Assembly: GCF_001466305.1 (NCBI RefSeq)
Contig: NZ_JWID01000011.1
Span: 1 to 56,272 of the forward strand
Length of the DNA stretch: 56,272 nucleotides
Reading direction: 5' to 3'
DNA from: Defluviitalea phaphyphila
GTDB lineage: Bacteria > Bacillota > Clostridia > Lachnospirales > Defluviitaleaceae
A program made the position numbers and the translations under genes. A model generated the notes under the pieces. The model was not told the DNA's origin, ran no database searches, and worked only from the letters and a program-made list of their open reading frames with translations. How positions within the stretch are numbered: position 1 is the stretch's first letter; each line of letters begins with the position of its first letter. Below, piece by piece: positions 1 through 6,233 of the stretch.

Positions 1-82
1 TTAAGGCTAATTTTATACTTTAACACCTAAAATCAAGCATGATTTCTACTAAACATAAGTGTTGCATTTAATATTGCAATTT

Positions 83-101
83 AGAAAAGCATTTTGCTTT
101 A
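83..101 (-). terminator. weak possible terminator of the MarR gene
   Basis: A 6-bp stem (AAAGCA / TGCTTT, 3-base loop) lies just past the MarR stop codon. On the minus strand it is followed by TTTTCT. The stem is short and AT-rich, so the call is tentative. Confidence 0.3.
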
Positions 102-109
102 CTTTTTAC

Positions 110-547
110 TTATACTGACTGTTCTACTATTTCTAAAGCCCTATTAAATTCTTCCATTACAACTTGTTTGTTGGAAGGGTTCATATTTTCTACCCATTTG
201 TATAATATATCATATTTATTCTTGCTATATTCTGTGAAAAATCTTTCCCCTTTTTTTGTAAGTTCTATGTATAATACTCTTCTATCAACTTCGTTCTTTT
301 GTCTTTTAACTAATCCTTTTTTTTCTAATTTATCTATTAAAAAAGTTATACCTCCTTTTGTCATCCCCATAATTTTTGCTATATCTTTCATCTTTTTCGG
401 ATTTTTACTAGTACCTATGATTTCCATAACTCTCATTTCATTAAAAGTCATCTTATATTTTAGTTTTTTCTCATTTAAAAGTTTATCTTTATTTTGCGAT
501 ATGTTTATTATAATTTGGGTCAAGGATTTTATTAATTGTTCATTCAT
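110..547 (-). CDS. MarR family transcriptional regulator
   Basis: A 145-residue winged-helix DNA-binding protein, normal length for MarR. The middle reads as a MarR core: a helix ending in MRVMEII, the recognition region KDIAKIMGMTKGGITFLIDKLEKKG at about residues 54-78, then the wing DRRVLYIELTKKG. The start is an ATG preceded by GGAGGG at good spacing. No target gene is adjacent; the next gene upstream is a tRNA. MarR proteins usually bind a palindrome in their own promoter and respond to a small ligand or oxidant. The sequence does not show which ligand. The family call is firm and the role is unknown. Confidence 0.9.
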   Translation of the reverse strand: MNEQLIKSLTQIIINISQNKDKLLNEKKLKYKMTFNEMRVMEIIGTSKNPKKMKDIAKIMGMTKGGITFLIDKLEKKGLVKRQKNEVDRRVLYIELTKKGERFFTEYSKNKYDILYKWVENMNPSNKQVVMEEFNRALEIVEQSV

Positions 548-667
548 CTTTTACCCTCCACTTATTAAATTATTTAAAAATTTTTACTTTTAAAACATAG
601 TATAGCAACAAATTTTCCATTTTTCAACTATATTTTATTAAAAAATCTAAAAATCCAAAATCAAGAC

Positions 668-706
668 AAAAAAAATAAACCCTGCATATGCAGAGTTTAT
701 TTTTTT
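668..706 (-). terminator. intrinsic terminator of tRNA-Ser
   Basis: On the minus strand a hairpin with arms AAATAAACTCTGCA and TGCAGGGTTTATTT is followed by a run of T. It starts four bases after the tRNA 3' end, so the tRNA is a single-gene transcript. Confidence 0.8.
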
Positions 707-710
707 AAAA

Positions 711-798
711 CGGAGAAGGAGGGATTTGAACCCTCGCGCCGATTACTCGACCTATGCCCTTAGCAGGGGCACCTCTTCAGCCACTTGAGTACTTCTCC
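711..798 (-). tRNA. tRNA-Ser (anticodon GCT), CCA not encoded
   Basis: An 88-nt class II tRNA with a long variable arm. The acceptor stem GGAGAAG pairs with CTTCTCC. The anticodon loop CTGCTAA places GCT at 762-764, so it reads AGC/AGU serine codons. The T arm is GAGGG-TTCAAAT-CCCTC and the discriminator base is G. No CCA follows; the next bases are TTTT. The 88 bases are identical to the plus-strand copy at 56012-56099, which does encode CCA. A sigma-A promoter and a terminator flank it. Confidence 0.97.
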
Positions 799-813
799 AT
801 TACCGCTTGGTAT

Positions 814-842
814 AGTATATCACATTGATTTTACCCTGTCAA
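814..842 (-). promoter_or_regulatory. sigma-A promoter of tRNA-Ser
   Basis: On the minus strand TTGACA (837-842) and TATACT (814-819) are separated by 17 bases, 15 bases upstream of the tRNA. The match is near consensus. Confidence 0.8.
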
Positions 843-923
843 TGTATATTATTAAATCCTTTTTGTATTTCATAGATTAAAACATATTAAAAAAAATTTC
901 TTAAAAAGTTTTAAATATTAAAG

Positions 924-1072
924 TTATACAACTAAATATTTTTCTGATAATTCATCAGTTAATTCATTAATACTTCTAAAACTAATTGTCACATATTTTC
1001 AAATATATCTGACAATCTACTTTCTGTTAACCATATACAAAATAAATATACAAGTAAAAGTGCAATAATCAT
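924..1072 (-). pseudogene. possible small membrane protein, frameshifted
   Basis: From an ATG at 1072 the minus strand reads a hydrophobic peptide of 27 residues (MIIALLLVYLFCIWLTESRL, then SDIFENM) that stops at 989. In another frame the next bases continue as VTISFRSINELTDELSEKYL, then VV and a stop at 924. One added base near 992 would join them into a protein of about 50 residues with one membrane segment and an amphipathic tail. No homologue is recognised and the ribosome binding site is weak. The rest of the 437-base gap between the tRNA and the dehydrogenase (799-1235) holds only the tRNA promoter and a terminator. Confidence 0.2.
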
Positions 1073-1160
1073 GTAATAATCTTACCATATCCTTGTGTTT
1101 GATATAGTGATGTAGTAAAATGTTAGATAAATATCTCTTTAAGTCTTTTTTATAAATATA

Positions 1161-1207
1161 AAAAAGACAACGAAGCTATGTTATTATAAAAGCTTCGTTG
1201 CCTTTTT
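1161..1207 (-). terminator. terminator of the aminotransferase / alcohol dehydrogenase operon
   Basis: The arms AAGACAACGAAGCT and AGCTTCGTTGCCTT pair across a 13-base loop, with T runs on both strands. It lies just after the dehydrogenase stop codon on the minus strand. Confidence 0.8.
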
Positions 1208-1235
1208 AATCTTATTTTTTAATTTAAATATATTA

Positions 1236-2354
1236 TTAATTAAAAACTTCTTGATACATTTTAATTAAGTCTTCTTTTTTAGGTTTAACAATGCAATTAC
1301 TTATGTTTTTAGTTTTCATTGCTATATCACTGTATTCATCTATTTCATCACGAGTAATATTTTCTTTTGTGCCAAGTAATTCATCCATAAGGTTAATAAA
1401 TTCTTCTGTACTGTTAAGATTCATTGCTTCTAATATTTTTTTGATACGGTCTGGATTTTCTTTTTCCACAAATTTTAAAAATTCTCCTAGTAATAATCCA
1501 TTTGCTCTTCCATGGTCAATATCTTTAAAATATGTTAGGGAATATCCCATTGCATGAACGGCTGTTGTTCCCGTTTGTGCAATAACAATCCCCGCCATAA
1601 AAGATGCATATAATAATTGTTCTCTTGTATTTTTATCAATTACAATATCAGGATTTTTTAAGGATTTTAATATTTTTGGAATACAATTTGTAATCATTTT
1701 AATGCTTTCACAAGCTAGCGTATCACTGATAAATGAAGCTTTAATAGAAAGCATTCCTTCTACTGCATGGGATAGGGCATCCACTGCTGTATTAATAGTT
1801 GTTGTTAAAGGTAATTGTAAGGTATATTTAGCATCTAAAAATGCAATAGTAGGAAATATTAATTCTGTTGCAATACTCATTTTAGTTTTAGCTTTATCAT
1901 TGGTTAAAATGGAGTATTGAGTAACTTCAGAACCAGTCCCTGCTGTTGTAGGAATATATACCATTGGTAAAACTTTATTTTCATAAACTCCAGAAAATAA
2001 ATTTTCTTCTTTTATATCCTGAGCTGCTAATAAAGCTATAGCTTTACCAGCGTCCATTGGAGAACCTCCACCAATAGCTATTATAAAATCTACATTATTT
2101 TCCCTTGCTATTTTAGCTCCTTCATAAACACAAGCTATAGTTGGATTACTCATAACTTTATCAAATATTAAGTAACTAATTCCTACTGAATCAAGGGCAG
2201 ATATAACATCTGATTGTGACCCATTTATTTTAGCTGAACGGGCTCCTGTTACAATTAATGCCTTCTTTCCTAATGATTTAAATACTTCCTTATTTTCGAT
2301 AATGCAATTTTCCCCTATAAAAACTTTTGTGGGCATATGATATTTTAAACTCAT
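1236..2354 (-). CDS. iron-containing (group III) alcohol dehydrogenase
   Basis: A 372-residue NAD(P)-dependent dehydrogenase that interconverts an aldehyde and an alcohol in the cytosol. The nucleotide site shows GGGS at 95-98 and TTAGTGSEVT at about 136-145. The metal ligands are all visible: D192 and H196 (DALSH), H267 (VHAMG) and H281 (DHGRANG). The start is set by AGGAGG just upstream. It follows the class III aminotransferase by 38 bases on the same strand with a shared terminator, so the two probably form an operon: the transaminase makes an aldehyde and this enzyme reduces it. The substrate is not shown. Sulfoacetaldehyde (from taurine) or succinate semialdehyde (from GABA) are candidates by analogy with known transaminase and Fe-ADH pairs. 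Confidence 0.9.
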   Translation of the reverse strand: MSLKYHMPTKVFIGENCIIENKEVFKSLGKKALIVTGARSAKINGSQSDVISALDSVGISYLIFDKVMSNPTIACVYEGAKIARENNVDFIIAIGGGSPMDAGKAIALLAAQDIKEENLFSGVYENKVLPMVYIPTTAGTGSEVTQYSILTNDKAKTKMSIATELIFPTIAFLDAKYTLQLPLTTTINTAVDALSHAVEGMLSIKASFISDTLACESIKMITNCIPKILKSLKNPDIVIDKNTREQLLYASFMAGIVIAQTGTTAVHAMGYSLTYFKDIDHGRANGLLLGEFLKFVEKENPDRIKKILEAMNLNSTEEFINLMDELLGTKENITRDEIDEYSDIAMKTKNISNCIVKPKKEDLIKMYQEVFN

Positions 2355-2392
2355 AAATTTCCTCCTATATAAAAATAATTGTAATACAACTA

Positions 2393-3721
2393 TTATAACA
2401 TTTTATCGACTTCACTTAATACTTTATCCATAATTTTCATTGATTCATCAAGTTCTTTTTCTGTAATTATTAATGGAGGTGCGATAATTAATATATTTTC
2501 ATGGGAATAATGATAAAATCCTTCTGCTTTTAACATTCCTAATATTTTATTCATAATTCCATCTGGGTCTTTACCATATTCAACTAAAGGTTCTTTAGTC
2601 TCTTTATCTTTTACTAATTCTATTGATGAAAATAATCCTATATACCTAACATCTCCTACACATGGATGTTTTGATTTAAGTTCTTCTAATAATTTTCCTA
2701 AATAAGCTCCTCTTTTCTTTGCTTTTTCTATTAAGCCTTCTTCTTTATATACTTCTATAGTTGCTAAGCCTGCGGCACATCCTAATAAATGAGCAGAATA
2801 TGTAAGTCCACAGCTTAAAAAATTATTATCAAAATAATCTGCTATTTCTTTGCTTACAATAACTCCTCCAAGAGGTGCATAACCACAAGTAATTCCTTTT
2901 GCAAAAGTTATAATATCTGGTTTTACATCATAGTTATTGATTCCAAACCATTCTCCAGTCCTTCCAAAACCACACATTACTTCATCGCATACCATTAAAA
3001 TTCCAAATTCATCACAAATCTCTCTTACACCTTGCATATATCCCTTTGGAGGTATAATGATTCCATTACTTCCTGTGATAGTTTCTAAAAATATGGCTGC
3101 CACTGATTCTCTTCCTTCATAAATAATTTGTTCTCTTAATTGATCAATATAGTATTTAGTGGCTTCTTCCTCACTTTTAAAAGTTATAGGAGCACGATAA
3201 AGATATGGATCAAAAAATTTCACAAATCCAGTAATACCTGGTTCACAAGTAAATCTTCTAGGTTCTCCTGTTAAATTAGCTGCACCATATGTGGCTCCAT
3301 GATATGAACGATATCTTGAGAAAATTTTATTACGTCCTGTAAACATTTTAGCTATTTTTATAGCATTTTCATTAGCATCAGCTCCACCTAAAGTAAAAAA
3401 TACCTTTCCCATATTATCTGGTGCTAATTCCACTATAGTTTTTGCAAGTTTTGACCTTACATCAACTGCAAATGAAGGTGCTGCAAATGCTAATTTTTCA
3501 GCTTGGTCTTGAATTGCTTTAATTACTTTTTTATTTCCATGTCCAATATTTACATTTACTAATTGAGAAGACATATCATAATAACGTTTTCCTTTTTCGT
3601 CCCAAAAATAAATTCCTTCTGCTTTAGTCATTACAATTGGATTTATTTTACCTTGAACAGACCATGAATGTAAATTATATTGGGTTGACATTTTACTAAT
3701 TTCATTTATTTCTGTTTTCAT
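2393..3721 (-). CDS. class III (omega-amino acid) aminotransferase
   Basis: A 442-residue PLP enzyme of fold type I, class III, the family of GABA, taurine-pyruvate and beta-alanine aminotransferases. The PLP-binding region includes LGGADANENA at 111-120, CDEVMCGFGRTG at 245-256 with the ring-binding Asp246, and the Schiff-base lysine K275 in TFAKGITCG. I chose the ATG at 3721 because GAGGTGG sits 7 bases before it; a longer reading from a TTG at 3745 has no ribosome site and overlaps a hairpin. It is first in an operon with the iron alcohol dehydrogenase and divergent from an ArsR regulator. Class is certain; the amino donor (taurine, GABA or similar) is inference. Confidence 0.88.
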   Translation of the reverse strand: MKTEINEISKMSTQYNLHSWSVQGKINPIVMTKAEGIYFWDEKGKRYYDMSSQLVNVNIGHGNKKVIKAIQDQAEKLAFAAPSFAVDVRSKLAKTIVELAPDNMGKVFFTLGGADANENAIKIAKMFTGRNKIFSRYRSYHGATYGAANLTGEPRRFTCEPGITGFVKFFDPYLYRAPITFKSEEEATKYYIDQLREQIIYEGRESVAAIFLETITGSNGIIIPPKGYMQGVREICDEFGILMVCDEVMCGFGRTGEWFGINNYDVKPDIITFAKGITCGYAPLGGVIVSKEIADYFDNNFLSCGLTYSAHLLGCAAGLATIEVYKEEGLIEKAKKRGAYLGKLLEELKSKHPCVGDVRYIGLFSSIELVKDKETKEPLVEYGKDPDGIMNKILGMLKAEGFYHYSHENILIIAPPLIITEKELDESMKIMDKVLSEVDKML

Positions 3722-3745
3722 AACATACCACCTCTTATATAGCAA

Positions 3746-3774
3746 AAGCCTGTTCTAGTTACTAGAACAGGCTT
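3746..3774 (-). promoter_or_regulatory. 14-bp perfect inverted repeat in the aminotransferase leader
   Basis: AAGCCTGTTCTAGT and its exact reverse complement flank one base, between the promoter and the ribosome binding site of the aminotransferase. In RNA it is a stable hairpin. No long U run follows on the minus strand, so it fits an operator, a 5' stabilising hairpin or an attenuator better than a plain terminator. Confidence 0.55.
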
Positions 3775-3813
3775 CTTTGCCGTATTTTTTAATTTTTTTT
3801 GTAATTTAAGCAT

Positions 3814-3841
3814 ATTATAACATATCATTTATCTTTATCAA
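3814..3841 (-). promoter_or_regulatory. putative promoter of the aminotransferase operon
   Basis: On the minus strand TTGATA (3836-3841) and TATAAT (3814-3819) are separated by 16 bases. The leader would be about 85 bases and would contain the hairpin at 3746-3774. Confidence 0.55.
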
Positions 3842-3847
3842 TAAATC

Positions 3848-3871
3848 TTAGCACAAAATAAATTGTGCTAA
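3848..3871. promoter_or_regulatory. candidate ArsR operator (9-6-9 inverted repeat)
   Basis: TTAGCACAA-N6-TTGTGCTAA is a perfect inverted repeat in the divergent region, directly upstream of the -35 of the aminotransferase promoter and about 97 bases before arsR. ArsR proteins are dimers that bind such repeats. Linking it to this ArsR is inference. Confidence 0.5.
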
Positions 3872-3967
3872 CGCACATATAAATTGCATTTCAAATTTTT
3901 TTGTATTATACTGACTTATATATGTTATCATAATATTATAATATTTAAAAAATATTGGAGTGAGTAT

Positions 3968-4241
3968 ATGGATATAAAAGCATTTGAAAAGAAGGCAGAA
4001 ATTTTAAAAGCATTAGGACATCCTACTAGACTTTGTATAGTAAAACGACTTATAGATAGAGGAGGTTGTAATGTATCCCATATGCAAAGCTGTATTGGAC
4101 TCCCTCAGTCCACCGTATCTCAACATATATCTAAATTAAAAGCTGCAGGTATTATACAAGGGGATAGATGTGGACTTGAGATTACTTATAAGGTAGTTGA
4201 TGAAGACGCTATTAAAATTATAGAATCTTTATTTAATGATT

Positions 4242-4243
<2 letters not shown>
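3968..4243 (+). CDS. ArsR/SmtB family transcriptional regulator
   Basis: A 91-residue winged-helix repressor. It shows the ArsR signature KALGHPTRLCIVKRL near the N-terminus and the recognition helix LPQSTVSQHISKLKAAGII. The start is the ATG at 3968, with GGAGTGAG upstream; an upstream extension in the same frame is hydrophobic and lacks a ribosome site. It carries four cysteines: one in the RLC segment, two in GGCNVSHMQSC, and one in DRCGL. Cysteines near the recognition helix can be metal ligands or thiol switches in this family, so the signal may be a metal, persulfide or oxidant. It is divergent from the aminotransferase and dehydrogenase operon, which it probably controls. Confidence 0.88.
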
Positions 4244-5567
<1,324 letters not shown>

Positions 5568-5596
5568 TTATTTTATATTAATTTTTCCCTTCTATA

Positions 5597-5833
5597 TAAA
5601 AATAAACCCCCATCCTTTAAAAAAGGACGAGAGTTCCCCGCGTTGCCACCTATCTTGTTATATAAAAATATAACCCCTTTAAGTGAGATAAAGGTCACAA
5701 ACCTTCTGATTCATCATCAGCAGCTAAGAAAGTGGATCATCTTATATTCTATATCAGTTTACACCTACCACTGACTCTCTTTAATAGAAATATAAGACTA
5801 TTCTTTCTTCATCGCCATTTTATCCGTATAGTT
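5597..5833 (-). promoter_or_regulatory. T-box leader (serine) of serS
   Basis: The minus-strand leader has the T-box hallmarks in order: an AGAGAG box, a GGTAGGTG segment, a candidate specifier codon TCC (Ser, at 5734-5736) in GATGATCCACT, the conserved GGTGGCAACGCGG bulge (5636-5650) and a G-C-rich terminator hairpin (5605-5635) followed by TATTTTTA. The bulge TGGC would pair with a tRNA 3' end GCCA, matching the G discriminator of the tRNA-Ser genes in this window. Uncharged tRNA-Ser should stabilise the antiterminator and allow serS transcription. Confidence 0.93.
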
Positions 5834-5839
5834 TATTTT

Positions 5840-5867
5840 ATTATAGCATACATAAAAATTTTTTCAA
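5840..5867 (-). promoter_or_regulatory. promoter of the serS T-box transcript
   Basis: On the minus strand TTGAAA (5862-5867) and TATAAT (5840-5845) are 16 bases apart, just upstream of the T-box stem I. Confidence 0.75.
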
Positions 5868-5901
5868 TAAATAATGTATAAAACTTAAATATAATGGTTA
5901 T

Positions 5902-5986
5902 TATTTAAGTGTACCCAATGTAAGGTACATCGCTAAATCCCCCCTCAACCTGGAGCTTCTCCCCCCTGAAGCCCAGGTACTTTTTT
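5902..5986 (+). ncRNA. candidate small RNA with two UCCCCCCU segments
   Basis: This stretch is unusually GC-rich for the window and folds well on the plus strand. A first hairpin TGTACC / GGTACA (5910-5929) is followed by single-stranded TCCCCCCT (5938-5945). A strong hairpin then follows (5948-5978: ACCTGG-A-GCTTC / GAAGC-CCAGGT) whose loop is again TCCCCCCT (5960-5967), ending in TTTTTT (5981-5986). The last hairpin plus U run is an intrinsic terminator. C-rich unpaired loops of this kind occur in Gram-positive small RNAs such as RsaE/RoxS, which pair with Shine-Dalgarno sequences. No identity with a named RNA is claimed. A TATAAT (5890-5895) lies upstream but no good -35 is seen, so the 5' end is uncertain. 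It could instead be an attenuated leader of adhE. Confidence 0.55.
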
Positions 5987-6104
5987 CTAATCGTTATTTT
6001 TTTATCATTAATATTTTTATATATCCCTTAATAAATTAGTGATGTTTAACATGTTTTAGAAATTTTTTTTGTTATTTTTATATAAATTTTATTATTAATA
6101 TTAG

Positions 6105-6134
6105 TTGACATATACTATTATTTCATGATATCAT
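6105..6134 (+). promoter_or_regulatory. putative adhE promoter
   Basis: TTGACA (6105-6110) and TATCAT (6129-6134) are 18 bases apart, about 100 bases before the adhE ATG. A weak Rex-like repeat begins 9 bases downstream of the -10. Confidence 0.55.
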
Positions 6135-6142
6135 TTAGACAA

Positions 6143-6160
6143 ATGTTAATAAAAAAACAA
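6143..6160 (+). promoter_or_regulatory. weak Rex-like operator
   Basis: ATGTTAA-TAAA-AAAACAA resembles the Rex consensus TTGTTAA-N4-TTAACAA with three mismatches. It sits at the predicted transcription start of adhE. It is supported mainly by the better site at 6197. Confidence 0.35.
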
Positions 6161-6196
6161 ACGAAGTTTTTACCCCTTTTTTTTATTTTAATCTAT

Positions 6197-6214
6197 TTGT
6201 TAAATTTTTAACAT
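6197..6214 (+). promoter_or_regulatory. Rex (NADH-sensing repressor) operator upstream of adhE
   Basis: TTGTTAA-ATTT-TTAACAT matches the clostridial Rex consensus at 13 of 14 defined positions. It lies just upstream of the adhE ribosome binding site and downstream of the predicted promoter, where a bound repressor would block elongation. Rex releases DNA when NADH/NAD+ is high, which fits an enzyme that reoxidises NADH. The rex gene is not in the window. Confidence 0.75.
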
Positions 6215-6233
6215 ATTTTAAGGAGGTTTTATT

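Noticed and set aside
5902-5986. A known riboswitch on either strand in the serS-adhE gap
   Set aside because: No aptamer consensus I know (TPP, SAM, purine, fluoride, glycine, cyclic dinucleotide) fits; the minus strand lacks a U-run after the hairpin.
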